From contig VGNX01000006.1 in assembly GCA_016865855.1 (NCBI GenBank), positions 1 to 60,218 of the forward strand: a DNA stretch of 60,218 bases, read 5' to 3'. The DNA is from Chloroflexota bacterium. GTDB lineage: Bacteria > Chloroflexota > Dehalococcoidia > GIF9 > UBA5629. Below the pieces are notes generated by a model that worked only from the letters and a program-made list of their open reading frames with translations, did no database searches and was not told where the DNA came from. A program made the translations under genes and the position numbers. Shown one piece after another: positions 44,159-52,614 of the stretch (its first letter is position 1; each line of letters opens with the position of its first letter).

Positions 44159-44593
44159 ATGGAAAGAAGTCTAGTGCTGATTAAACCTGATGCCATGCAA
44201 AGAGGACTGGCCGGAACCATCATCTCCCGCCTTGAAAGACGAGGGCTTAAGATTGTGGCTATGAAGATGCTGCAAATGGACAAAGCCTTAGCCCAGCGGC
44301 ATTATGTCGTACATCAAGGCAAAGCCTTCTTCAACGACCTGGTTGACTTTATCACCTCAAGTCCCATAATTGCCGCCGTTTTCGAAGGGGAAAAAGCTAT
44401 AGAAGCCGTGCGACAGACAATGGGCACCACCGACCCGGTCAAAGCCTCTCCCGGCAGCATCAGGGGCGATTTCGGACTGGATATTCAGCAGAACCTAGTT
44501 CACGGCTCCGACTCAGCAGAAAGCGCCGAAAAGGAAATAAGCCTTTTCTTCACCCCAGAGGAGATTTTTGAGCATCCCAAGAAAACCGACTAG
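44159..44593 (+). CDS. ndk: nucleoside-diphosphate kinase
   Basis: 144 residues. It opens ERSLVLIKPDAMQRGLAG, with GTTDPVKASPGSIRGDF and the phosphate-accepting His in NLVHGSDSAESA. It balances NTP pools. AAGGAGT precedes the ATG at a suitable distance. Third gene of tsaE-tsaB-ndk. Confidence 0.96.
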   Translation: MERSLVLIKPDAMQRGLAGTIISRLERRGLKIVAMKMLQMDKALAQRHYVVHQGKAFFNDLVDFITSSPIIAAVFEGEKAIEAVRQTMGTTDPVKASPGSIRGDFGLDIQQNLVHGSDSAESAEKEISLFFTPEEIFEHPKKTD

Positions 44594-44626
44594 CACCTCT
44601 GCCCATCACTCCAAACTTTTCACCTT

Positions 44627-44820
44627 CTGTCATTCTGAGGGAACCCTTCGCCATCTGTCATCCTGAGCCCTTCGTCCTCTGTCATCCTGAGCGCAGCGAA
44701 GGATCTCGAAGCGAATAATCCCGCTCAGGGCAGGCTCCGCGAAAGATCTCACACAACTCAGGATAAACTCCATGACCGAAGAATCTCTCGTAGACTCTTC
44801 GCTTCGCTCAGAGTGACAAT
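44627..44820. repeat. cluster of CTCAGAATGACA-type hairpin repeats
   Basis: Several arms are present: TGTCATTCTGAGGG, TGTCATCCTGAGCCC, CTGTCATCCTGAGCGCAGCG, and at the right ACTCTTCGCTTCGCTCAGAG followed by TGACA. They fill the 240-bp gap between the convergent ndk and rsfS genes. Confidence 0.8.
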
Positions 44821-44833
44821 TTAGCACCGTGGC

Positions 44834-45193
44834 TTACTGGATCCTGATTATCGGCGTGGCTTTATGCCACAAATCATCTAACCGATAATAGTCTCGCTGT
44901 GATGGGGAGAAAATGTGGACTATGACTTCTCCTAAATCGAGGAGAATCCATCCTGAATCGGCAGTTCCTTCGATGTGGGAAGGGGATACGCCGTCACGCT
45001 TCAGCTTTCCGTGAATCTCCTGCCTGATAGCTTCAATCTGGCGGGTGCTATCTCCACTGCAGATGACAAAATAGTCGGCAAAGGAGCAGACCTGTCTGGT
45101 ATCCAGCATAACAATATTATCAGCCTGTTTATCCGAAGCCGCCTCCACCGACCGCCGCGCTACTTCTATCGATTCCAGAAATTGCTCCTCCAA
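44834..45193 (-). CDS. rsfS: ribosome silencing factor
   Basis: 119 residues: DNIVMLDTRQVCSFADYFVICSG is split as VMLDTRQV, FADYFVICSG; then STRQIEAI, EGTADSGWILLDLGEVIVHIF and REYYxLDDLW-type RDYYRLDDLW. It binds L14 to block subunit joining in starvation. The start is TTG 45193 with no clear Shine-Dalgarno. A TGGTATAAT box lies 26 nt upstream. Confidence 0.92.
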   Translation of the reverse strand: MEEQFLESIEVARRSVEAASDKQADNIVMLDTRQVCSFADYFVICSGDSTRQIEAIRQEIHGKLKRDGVSPSHIEGTADSGWILLDLGEVIVHIFSPSQRDYYRLDDLWHKATPIIRIQ

Positions 45194-45219
45194 CTTAAAG
45201 TTGCCAAACCTACATACAT

Positions 45220-45228
45220 ATTATACCA
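45220..45228 (-). promoter_or_regulatory. extended -10 of rsfS
   Basis: TGGTATAAT on the minus strand, 26 nt before the TTG start; the -35 match is weak. Confidence 0.55.
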
Positions 45229-45251
45229 CATCCTCAGACGTCTACCGAAAG

Positions 45252-45288
45252 TTGTGACACCCTTGTGACAGTTGTCGTTTTTGTGATA
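45252..45288. promoter_or_regulatory. TTGTGACA direct repeats between rsfS and marR
   Basis: TTGTGACA occurs at 45252-45259 and 45263-45270, and TTGTGATA at 45281-45288. The 219-bp region between the divergent genes is where a MarR operator might be, but these are direct rather than inverted repeats. Confidence 0.35.
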
Positions 45289-45412
45289 AAGTTACCACCA
45301 ATTTACTTTCAGACATTATCTTCATACACGGGACTGCTAACACTGAGAGATAAAACTTGATGTAAGGATATTCTATCAACTATAGTATATTAGAAAGAGA
45401 GGTAACTAGACT

Positions 45413-45913
45413 ATGCAAGAGGTTCAACCTGTAGACCGGGATTACGACCTGTGGGTGTTGCTGAACCAAGTGCAAACCTTGATATTGAATGCCAGGGATA
45501 CAGAACTGATGGAATACGGCACAACAGCCATGCAGGCTGCAATCATGTTCATTACCAACGCTGTCGGCGATGCGACAACCCCGGCTGAGATATCAAGATG
45601 GCTTCTGCGCAAGCCCGCTTCTATTTCCGGTCTCCTGGACAGAATGGAAAGGACAGGGCTGGTGGAGAGAGCCAAGGACTTGCCCAGAAGGAACTGGGTG
45701 AGAGTCAAAATAACAAAGAGGGGACAGCAAGTCTACAAACAGTCATTGAAGAGAAAGCCCATCCATCAGATAATGTCCTGCCTGTCCGAAGAGGAGCGCG
45801 AGCAACTGGTGTCAATCCTGGTGAAACTGCGGACCAGAGCCACCAAAGTGCTTAACTATAGGCAGAAAATACCCTTCCCACAGGTCCCTACAGCACCTGG
45901 CTCTAAGCGCTAG
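45413..45913 (+). CDS. MarR-family transcriptional regulator
   Basis: 166 residues with a winged helix: the recognition helix is in RWLLRKPASISGLLDRMERTGLV (split: RWLLRKPASISG, LLDRMERTGLV), the wing in RRNWVRVKITKRG. Such dimers bind inverted repeats and respond to small phenolic or oxidative ligands. GAGAGG lies about 10 nt before ATG. No obvious target gene adjoins it; it may regulate itself. Confidence 0.87.
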   Translation: MQEVQPVDRDYDLWVLLNQVQTLILNARDTELMEYGTTAMQAAIMFITNAVGDATTPAEISRWLLRKPASISGLLDRMERTGLVERAKDLPRRNWVRVKITKRGQQVYKQSLKRKPIHQIMSCLSEEEREQLVSILVKLRTRATKVLNYRQKIPFPQVPTAPGSKR

Positions 45914-46055
45914 AATAGCTCCAGCAGCTATTCACTATAGCAAGCACACCCATGCCTTTACCGACATCTCGCTGCGCCATTGCATTCGCTTGGGATAGCA
46001 TTCTAGCGGCTTTCCCATTATAATTGGCTCAGACAAAGTCATCAGAGTTAACACC

Positions 46056-46898
46056 ATGAAAAAGTTGTTTTTCGGGCCAGCTGGAGTGCCGCTAAGCACC
46101 AGAACAAGATCTACAGCAGCTGGCATCGAGCGTGTCGCCGAACTGGGCTTGGGCTGCATGGAACTGGAATTCGTCCAAGGGGTCAAGATGAGCCGGGAGA
46201 CCGCTCTAACAGTGGCTGAATTTGCCAACAAGAAGAAAATAGCACTTACCGCTCACAGCCCCTACTTCATAAACCTCAACGCCAGAGAACCTGAAAAACT
46301 GAAAGCCAGCCAGGAAAGAGTGTTCCAGACGGCCCGCATTGCTGCCCTTTGCGGCGCCACAAGCATCGTCTTCCACGCCGCCTTCTATCTCAATGACCCA
46401 CCAAGCAAGGTCTATGAACAGGTCAAGAAGCAACTTCAGCAGATAACCAGCCAATTAAGAGCCGAAGGTAATCGAGTCTGGATAAGGCCTGAAGTCACCG
46501 GGAAAACCAGCCAGTTCGGCACTCTGGAAGAGGTGCTTGAGCTGAGCGCCGAAATAGACGGGGTAGCTCCATGTATAGATTTCGCTCACTGGTATGCCCG
46601 CACCGGCAAGTTCAATTCCTATGATGAATTCACTTTCATACTCAAGCAAGTGGAAGGTAAGTTGGGCAGACAGGCGTTGGATAACATGCACATTCACGTC
46701 TCAGGCATAGCCTATGGCAAAAGTGGAGAAACCAAGCACTTAAACCTCAGAGAGTCAGATTTCAACTACGTCGAGTTTATCCACGCCCTAAGCGATTACA
46801 ACGTTAAAGGGCTGGTCGTCAGCGAAAGCCCCAACCTCGAGGAAGACGCCTTGCTCTTACAACAGACCTACAGAGCCACCCAGAAGGGGAAACCCTAA
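46056..46898 (+). CDS. nfo: endonuclease IV-like TIM-barrel protein
   Basis: 280 residues of the Xylose-isomerase/AP-endonuclease-2 fold. Metal-ligand motifs are LTAHSPYFINLN, IVFHAAFY, RPEVTGK, CIDFAHWYAR, MHIHVSGI and VVSESPNLEEDA. The order and spacing fit endonuclease IV (AP sites in DNA repair). The expected Glu in GKxxQ is in EVTGKTSQFG, so the active site seems complete. Confidence 0.88.
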   Translation: MKKLFFGPAGVPLSTRTRSTAAGIERVAELGLGCMELEFVQGVKMSRETALTVAEFANKKKIALTAHSPYFINLNAREPEKLKASQERVFQTARIAALCGATSIVFHAAFYLNDPPSKVYEQVKKQLQQITSQLRAEGNRVWIRPEVTGKTSQFGTLEEVLELSAEIDGVAPCIDFAHWYARTGKFNSYDEFTFILKQVEGKLGRQALDNMHIHVSGIAYGKSGETKHLNLRESDFNYVEFIHALSDYNVKGLVVSESPNLEEDALLLQQTYRATQKGKP

Positions 46899-46922
46899 AT
46901 CCTAAACTCCAAACAAAGTCAA

Positions 46923-47116
46923 AAATTAAAAGTTAAAAATCAAAATGACAAGTAAAAATGTAAAATATTATGTCTGTCTCGATAGACCCGATGACGTCCA
47001 GCGAAAACCTGTAAACTTGCCCTTTAAATTCATTTTTGAATTTTGACCTGTCATTCTGCCTTTTCATATTCAACTTTTACATTTTCCCAAAGGTTTGTCA
47101 TTTTGACTTTTAATTT
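46923..47116 (-). repeat. S23-derived miniature element, copy 1
   Basis: A 194-bp element in the 438-bp gap after nfo. Its ends are a perfect 11-bp inverted pair AAATTAAAAGT (46923-46933) / ACTTTTAATTT (47106-47116), followed by subterminal TCAAAATGACA-type arms. It carries a 44-codon ORF (46933-47067) whose start is the N-terminus of the four-helix-bundle protein at 57.8 kb. Confidence 0.75.
46933..47067 (-). CDS. 44-residue ORF of the miniature element
   Basis: From ATG (47067) it reads MKRQNDRSKFKNEFKGQVYR, then FSLDVIGSIETD, then IIFYIFTCHFDF and TAA. The first 30 residues match the four-helix-bundle protein at 57.8 kb (QNDKLKFKEEFKRRVYRFAL); the rest is encoded by the distal end of the element. 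Its sister at 56709-56831 is in the same frame. It may be a passenger frame, not an expressed protein. Confidence 0.4.
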   Translation of the reverse strand: MKRQNDRSKFKNEFKGQVYRFSLDVIGSIETDIIFYIFTCHFDF

Positions 47117-47168
47117 GTCTAAGATTGCCACGGCACTACGTGCCTGGCAGTAACAGGCGCTCTATAAC

Positions 47169-47224
47169 TGTAGGTGCGACCTTTTAAGGTCGCATGGGTG
47201 AGGCTAAAGCCTCACCGCTACATG
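47169..47224. repeat. palindrome-pair repeat
   Basis: TGTAGGTGCGACC...GGTCGCA and GTGAGGCTAAAGCCTCAC end in GCTACATG: the same two-palindrome design as at 14770 and 49234. Confidence 0.8.
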
Positions 47225-47323
47225 CTATTCCTAAAGAGAAGCTTCGACGAATGACGCACTACGTGCCTCGCAATGACAGACTATTGTTTTCGAAGCTTTC
47301 TTTTTCCTATATTCATTGGCTTT

Positions 47324-47332
47324 TGATATAAT
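47324..47332 (+). promoter_or_regulatory. extended -10 of ftsH
   Basis: TGATATAAT ends 5 nt before GTG 47338 (17 nt before ATG 47350), with no Shine-Dalgarno between: a leaderless or near-leaderless start. Confidence 0.65.
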
Positions 47333-47337
47333 ATAGT

Positions 47338-49194
47338 GTGAATCAAAATATGAAACCAAAGTGGTGGCAAGGTGGTTTATTCTACCTCTTGATTTTGGTG
47401 GCCATATTAGCCTTGGCTTTCAGCTTTCTGCCGACAACTAAGAAGCCAAAGGAGGTGGATTTCTACACATTTGTCGAACAGGCCAAGCAAGGGGAAATTG
47501 ATACTATTCAACAGGACGGAGCCACCCTCATTGGCTTGAAGGACGATGAAAGGAAAATCGAGGCGTCCTTTGTGGGCAGCACCAAGGAACTTATGGACAC
47601 GCTGAAAGAAGCTGGGATAACGCTCGGTGAAGACGGTGTGAAATTCAATGTCAAATCTGGCGGTTTTGACTGGGGAGGAATATTAATAAGCTTCGTTCCC
47701 TTGCTCCTATTCGGCGCGCTGCTCTTTTTCCTCTTCCGCTCAGCAAGAGGCGCCAATACTCAAGCCTTTAATTTTGCCAAGAGCCGGGCTCGGCTGGCAT
47801 CCGGCAACAAGCCAGCCATCACCTTCGCCGACGTTGCTGGCGTTGACGAGGCCAAGGGAGAGCTTCAAGAGGTAGTTGAGTTCCTTAAATCACCTCAAAA
47901 GTTTCTGGCTTTGGGGGCTCGCATCCCCCGAGGTGTTCTGCTGGTCGGGCCACCGGGTTGCGGAAAGACATTAATAGCCAAAGCTGTTGCTGGCGAGGCT
48001 GGAGTTCCCTTTTTCTCCATCAGCGGCAGCGAGTTTGTGGAGATGTTCGTCGGTGTCGGAGCCTCCCGGGTTAGAGACCTTTTCGACCGGGCCAAGCGCA
48101 ATTCACCGTGCATCGTCTTCGTTGACGAGATCGATGCCGTGGGCAGGCATCGTGGCGCTGGTTTGGGCGGAGGTCACGATGAACGAGAGCAGACATTGAA
48201 CCAGATATTAGTAGAAATGGACGGCTTCGATAGCAGCACCAATGTTATTGTTCTGGCAGCTACTAACCGTCCCGATATCCTCGACCCGGCACTGCTGCGA
48301 CCTGGCCGCTTTGACCGCCATGTTGTTATTGACCAGCCCGATATAAATGGTCGCCAAGCTATCCTCGACGTTCATGCTAAAGGCAAGCCTTTGGCTAAAG
48401 ACGCCGAACTGGAGGTAATAGCTAAACAGACTCCCGGTTTCAGCGGTGCCGACTTGGCCAATTTAATCAACGAGGCAGCTATCCTGGCAGCCAGGCGCGA
48501 CCGCAAAGACATCGGGACTAAGGAACTGGAGGATTCCATTGACCGCGTTATCGCTGGCCCCGAAAAGAAGGGGCGCATAATAAACCAAAAGGAAAAGGAA
48601 ATCATCGCCCATCATGAAATCGGCCATGCCCTGGCCGCCAAAATGCTGCCGAACGCTGACCCAGTGCACAAAATTTCCATCGTAGCTCGAGGCATGATGG
48701 GAGGCTGGACTCGCTTCCTGCCCACTGAAGACCGCCACCTGTGGACATACTCCCAGTTCAAAGATAGATTGGTGGTAAGTCTAGCCGGACGGGCTGCTGA
48801 GGAGCTTACCTTTGGTGAAGTAACCACGGGAGCTCAGAACGATCTGGAACAGTCAACGAATCTCGCCAGGAAAATGGTGACCGAATACGGAATGAGCGAC
48901 AAGCTGGGCCCACGCACCTTCGGTAAGAGAGAAGAGATGGTCTTCCTCGGTCGTGAAATCCACGAGCAGCGCAATTACGGTGACAAGGTGGCCGATGAAA
49001 TTGATAAAGAGGTTAATGCGCTTATTCAGCATGCCTATGATACCGCCAAGAAGATTTTGAGCGAGAACAAGGAAAGGCTAAAACTGGTTGCCGAGCGCCT
49101 CATGGCCAAGGAGACCATAGAAGAAGCCGAGTTTGAAGCACTGCTCAAAGAGCCTCTGCCTTCGTCCCAATTACAAGCCACGCCAGCTTCGTGA
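47338..49194 (+). CDS. ftsH: ATP-dependent zinc metalloprotease FtsH
   Basis: 618 residues. Two membrane helices (about 14-32 and 113-133) flank the periplasmic domain. The AAA module has Walker A GPPGCGKT (204-211), Walker [12 protein letters not shown], the pore [10 protein letters not shown] and the second region of homology [20 protein letters not shown]; the protease site is HHEIGHA with the distal Asp in TGAQNDLEQ. It degrades membrane and regulatory proteins. The start is GTG; ATG four codons later is equally possible. Confidence 0.97.
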   Translation: MNQNMKPKWWQGGLFYLLILVAILALAFSFLPTTKKPKEVDFYTFVEQAKQGEIDTIQQDGATLIGLKDDERKIEASFVGSTKELMDTLKEAGITLGEDGVKFNVKSGGFDWGGILISFVPLLLFGALLFFLFRSARGANTQAFNFAKSRARLASGNKPAITFADVAGVDEAKGELQEVVEFLKSPQKFLALGARIPRGVLLVGPPGCGKTLIAKAVAGEAGVPFFSISGSEFVEMFVGVGASRVRDLFDRAKRNSPCIVFVDEIDAVGRHRGAGLGGGHDEREQTLNQILVEMDGFDSSTNVIVLAATNRPDILDPALLRPGRFDRHVVIDQPDINGRQAILDVHAKGKPLAKDAELEVIAKQTPGFSGADLANLINEAAILAARRDRKDIGTKELEDSIDRVIAGPEKKGRIINQKEKEIIAHHEIGHALAAKMLPNADPVHKISIVARGMMGGWTRFLPTEDRHLWTYSQFKDRLVVSLAGRAAEELTFGEVTTGAQNDLEQSTNLARKMVTEYGMSDKLGPRTFGKREEMVFLGREIHEQRNYGDKVADEIDKEVNALIQHAYDTAKKILSENKERLKLVAERLMAKETIEEAEFEALLKEPLPSSQLQATPAS

Positions 49195-49233
49195 TAAAAC
49201 CACAGTTTCCGCAGGTTATTACTACCAACTAAC

Positions 49234-49372
49234 GTAGCTGCGACCCTTTAGGGTCGCCGTATACCCCCCCTGTAGCTGCGACCTTTTAAGGTCGCAGGGC
49301 GAGGCTAAAACCTCGCCGCTACATGTTTAACAAATCCTCACTTTGTGGGGCTAAAGCCCCGCAGCTACATGT
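49234..49372. repeat. triple palindrome repeat array
   Basis: GTAGCTGCGACCCTTTAGGG, GTAGCTGCGACCTTTTAAGG with GCGAGGCTAAAACCTCGC and GCTACATG, then CTTTGTGGGGCTAAAGCCCC and GCAGCTACATG. Three related palindromic units occur in 140 bp after ftsH. Confidence 0.85.
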
Positions 49373-49412
49373 TTACTTCAAACTTTCCGCATGAACACAA
49401 CAGCGACTTGTT

Positions 49413-50375
49413 CTATTTCCTGCGTTCGATAATGTAGGCAGCCAATTCTAATAATGACTGACGTGCGCTATTATCCGGAAGCTTCTCCACAGCTCGGCGG
49501 GCTCGGAAGCAAAAATCCGAAGCCAGAGCCAAGCACTCACCGATAACTGGCGAATCGCGAATCTTTTCCACAGCCAGCACCACGCTTTCCGCATCCCTCT
49601 TTTCAATAACAGCCTGTATCAGATTGTCTTTAGGATTAGACTTGGCAAACAGTATTGACGGCAAAGTCACCGCGCCCTCACGCAAATCAGAACCTACTGG
49701 CTTACCCAGCTCATCCTCTTCACCAACAAAATCCAGAACATCATCCACAATCTGAAAGCCCATCCCAAGATTATGACCATAGTCCCTCATTGCATCAATG
49801 GCTTCTTCAGGAGCCTGACTTAAAATAGCTCCCGACTCAGTTGCTGCCGAGAAAAGACAAGCTGTCTTGGCACTTATCCAGTCAAAATAATGCTCACGAG
49901 CCCGTTTCAAGTCGAAGGTAACACCTGTTTGCCTCAATTCACCACCGGAAATAGTCATAAGCGTCTGGGAAAACAGTTTTATCACCCTCAAGTTGCCAGT
50001 GCTCGCCGCAAGACTGCCAGCCTTAGCAAAAAGATAATCACCGAGAAGCAGAGCCCTGTTTTCACCCCAGGCACAGCTGACTGTTGGCCTACCACGGCGA
50101 ACCGGCGAATTATCTACAATATCATCGTGAACTAGCGTAGCAGTATGGAGAAGTTCTATCGCCATTGCTATCGGAATCAGGGTGTTGAGATCATAACCGT
50201 AAAACTTCGCAGAAAGCAAAGTAAGCGCCGGCCGAATTCGTTTGCCGCCATTCTTCAAGGTATACGTCAGTAACTGGGCAAGTAACTGAAACTCAGAATC
50301 AGCTATCTCTTCTAAGCTTCGCTCGACTTTTTCGAGGTCGCCTTGAACGGGCTTATAGATATCACCAAGATTCAC
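49413..50375 (-). CDS. trans-polyprenyl diphosphate synthase
   Basis: 320 residues with LTYTLKNGGKRIRPAL, the first Asp-rich motif LVHDDIVDNSPVRRGRP and second QIVDDVLDFVG. Length and motifs match octa/hepta/nonaprenyl diphosphate synthases, which make quinone or carotenoid side chains. GTG start, 5 bp after metG. Chain length cannot be told from motifs alone. Confidence 0.92.
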   Translation of the reverse strand: MNLGDIYKPVQGDLEKVERSLEEIADSEFQLLAQLLTYTLKNGGKRIRPALTLLSAKFYGYDLNTLIPIAMAIELLHTATLVHDDIVDNSPVRRGRPTVSCAWGENRALLLGDYLFAKAGSLAASTGNLRVIKLFSQTLMTISGGELRQTGVTFDLKRAREHYFDWISAKTACLFSAATESGAILSQAPEEAIDAMRDYGHNLGMGFQIVDDVLDFVGEEDELGKPVGSDLREGAVTLPSILFAKSNPKDNLIQAVIEKRDAESVVLAVEKIRDSPVIGECLALASDFCFRARRAVEKLPDNSARQSLLELAAYIIERRK

Positions 50376-50380
50376 TTTGA

Positions 50381-52045
50381 CTACCCAGCTCCCAGTCGCT
50401 CGGTTTCCTCAGTGACAATGCTGTCATCCAGCTTATGGAATAGTGGCTCAGGCGGCGGTAGCTTCTGACCTGACACCGGCGATTGAAGCCGCCAACCGAC
50501 TGTCTCGATGCTGCCATCAAAGCCAAGAAACTTGTGAAGCTTTTCAGAACTGAAAGGTAGAAACGGATAAAGAATAGTCTTCAAAGCTGAAAGCACCGAC
50601 AACGCTATATAAATAGCAGTAGCTGAAGCCTGGCTGTCCTGCTTAATTGCCTTCCACGGAGCTTTATCATCAAGGTACCGGTTAGCCTCCTGGGCCAGCA
50701 ACATAGCTGCCTTAATACCTTCTTTGAAGTGGCACTGGTAAAGAAGCCTGTCAACGTCATCCAGCGCCGCCTGAGCCTTAGCCAAGAGTCCCTGACTTTG
50801 GCCGTCGAGCTCGCCCAGAGTAGGTACTGCCCCAGCAAAATTACGGTAAGAAAAGGTGAGAACACGGTGGACCAGATTACCGTAGGTGGCTACAAGCTCA
50901 TCGTTATTGCGGCGGAGAAATTCGCGCCAGGAAAAATCAGTATCCCCGGTCTCCGGCATATTTATAGACAGGAGATAACGCAACGGGTCCGGGTCATATT
51001 TTTTCAAATAGTCAGGAAGCCATACTGCCCAGCTGCGACTGGTAGAAAGCCGCTTGCCTTCAATGGTCAGAAATTCATTAGCCGGGATATCGTAGGGAAG
51101 GCTAAGACCACCATATCCCATCAACATAGCCGGCCAGATAAGCGTGTGGAAAGGGATATTGTCCTTGCCGATAAAATAGAAACTCTTAGCTTCGTCGCTC
51201 CAGAAGGGCTGCCAGGCTGCAGCATCGCCGTGTGACCTTGCCCACTCCTTGCTTGCCGAAAAATAACCGGTGACGGCCTCAAACCAGACATAGATGCGCT
51301 TGTTCTCAAATCCAGGTTGAGGCACGGTGACACCCCAATCTATATCACGAGTAATCGCCCGGTCTTTAAGCCCGCCTTCCAGAAAGCCTAAGGTGAAATT
51401 CAGCACATTGTGACGCCAGTGAGTCTGTTCCCTTATCCAGGATTTCAGCCTGTCCTCAAAGGCGCTGAGGCGGAGAAAGAAATGCTCGGAAACCTCAAAG
51501 CGCGGGGTGGCAGAACAAAGGCGACATCGAAGGTCACGAAGGTCGCTGGGGTTCATAGTCCGTCCACATTCATCACACTGGTCACCTCGTGCCTGCGGAA
51601 ACTGGCAATAGGGACAGGTACCTTCAACATAGCGGTCGGGCAGAAAACGCTGGCACTGCGGACAATAGGCTTGAGGCATAGCATCCTTGTAAATATAGCC
51701 TTCATCCAGCAGCTTAAGAAAAATATCATGGGTGGTCTGGGTGTGGTTCGGCGTGCCGGTGGTAGTAAACAAGTCCCAGGATATCCCCAACCTCTGCCAG
51801 CAATCGAGGAACTCCTTGTGGTATCTGGCTACTATCTCCTTGGGAGACTTCTTCTCCTGTTCGGCGCGTAAGGTAATCGGCGTCCCATGCTGGTCGCTAC
51901 CCGAAACCATCAACACCTTATTACCCTTAAGACGATGATACCGGGCAAAGATATCCGCCGGCAGGTATGCCCCAGCGATATGCCCCAGATGCAGCGAACC
52001 ATTGGCATAAGGCCAGGCAACTCCGATGAAAATAGTCTCAGCCAA
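50381..52045 (-). CDS. metG: methionyl-tRNA synthetase
   Basis: 554 residues, a short form without a C-terminal dimerisation domain. WPYANGSLHLGHIAGAYLPAD contains the HIGH motif (split here: WPYANGSLHLGHIAG); zinc knuckles are CPQC/CPYC and CDECG/CRLC; the KMSKS loop is KRLSTSRSWA. The start is TTG at 52045. It charges initiator and elongator tRNA-Met. Confidence 0.95.
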   Translation of the reverse strand: MAETIFIGVAWPYANGSLHLGHIAGAYLPADIFARYHRLKGNKVLMVSGSDQHGTPITLRAEQEKKSPKEIVARYHKEFLDCWQRLGISWDLFTTTGTPNHTQTTHDIFLKLLDEGYIYKDAMPQAYCPQCQRFLPDRYVEGTCPYCQFPQARGDQCDECGRTMNPSDLRDLRCRLCSATPRFEVSEHFFLRLSAFEDRLKSWIREQTHWRHNVLNFTLGFLEGGLKDRAITRDIDWGVTVPQPGFENKRIYVWFEAVTGYFSASKEWARSHGDAAAWQPFWSDEAKSFYFIGKDNIPFHTLIWPAMLMGYGGLSLPYDIPANEFLTIEGKRLSTSRSWAVWLPDYLKKYDPDPLRYLLSINMPETGDTDFSWREFLRRNNDELVATYGNLVHRVLTFSYRNFAGAVPTLGELDGQSQGLLAKAQAALDDVDRLLYQCHFKEGIKAAMLLAQEANRYLDDKAPWKAIKQDSQASATAIYIALSVLSALKTILYPFLPFSSEKLHKFLGFDGSIETVGWRLQSPVSGQKLPPPEPLFHKLDDSIVTEETERLGAG

Positions 52046-52116
52046 TTTTATGCCTCGCAGTCACTGTTTTAACTTTTGGATTGTATCACAGATTATTAAA
52101 AAGTATTCAACTGTAA

Positions 52117-52138
52117 GGACAGACCTTCAGGTCTGTCC
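52117..52138. repeat. GGACAGACCT palindrome
   Basis: A 22-bp palindrome with arms GGACAGACCT and AGGTCTGTCC, the same type as the GACAGGCCTTTAGACCTGTC unit at 14881. Confidence 0.75.
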
Positions 52139-52161
52139 GTTGCCTTATCGCTCTCGGACAG

Positions 52162-52308
52162 AGGCTGTCCAAAAACTCTAACTGACAATCCGTCTCTCCC
52201 GGTTTGTGGGGAAAATTATCGCTCATTGGTGATACAGTTTAAACATGTAGCCCCGAGGCTTTAGCCTCGGGAGCCCGACCCTAAAGGGTCGGGACTACAT
52301 TTTCGGAC
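52162..52308. repeat. GGCTGTCC inverted-repeat element, copy C (inverted orientation)
   Basis: Begins AGGCTGTCCAAAAA and ends TTTTCGGAC, with the CTGTC end cut short where a CTGAGCGC repeat abuts. The internal order is the reverse complement of copies A and B. Its minus-strand frame (ATG at 52226) encodes MSDNFPHKPGETDCQLEF, colinear with copy A's. It fills the 344-bp gap before the next gene. Confidence 0.88.
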
Positions 52309-52375
52309 TGAGCGCCAGCGAAGGGTCTCAGACGTCATCCTATGTGAGATTCTTCGCTTCGCTCAGAATGACAGG
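52309..52375. repeat. TGAGCGCCAGCG...TTCGCTTCGCTCAGAATGAC repeat
   Basis: CTGAGCGCCAGCGAAGGGTC and, inverted, GATTCTTCGCTTCGCTCAGA with AATGACAG. It abuts copy C directly, suggesting that one repeat has inserted at the end of another. Confidence 0.75.
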
Positions 52376-52389
52376 AAAAAATTCTATCC

Positions 52390-52614
52390 CTAATCCAGCA
52401 TTGTCGGGAAAAAGGTCAGTACCTGTTCGCCCCTTTCCTTTACATCCTTTACATAAGTAGCATAGCCTTTGGTTAAACAACATTCTACGCAGAAACGAAA
52501 CTTCTCACCTTCTTTCTCCTCCATGAGCAAATACCTCTGTCCTTGCTCGATAAGGCGCTGACAACCATCACATTTGATTTCGCCTACAGCAACACATCCG
52601 CGATTCATTTTCAA
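52390..52614 (-). CDS. small zinc-binding hypothetical protein
   Basis: 74 residues with two Cys pairs: CDGC (near 15-18) and CVECC, both in the pattern of a zinc finger, with KGYATYVKD after. Overlaps rsmI by 4 bp (ATGA), so it is co-translated. Function unknown; a role near rRNA modification is only suggested by position. Confidence 0.65.
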   Translation of the reverse strand: MKMNRGCVAVGEIKCDGCQRLIEQGQRYLLMEEKEGEKFRFCVECCLTKGYATYVKDVKERGEQVLTFFPTMLD

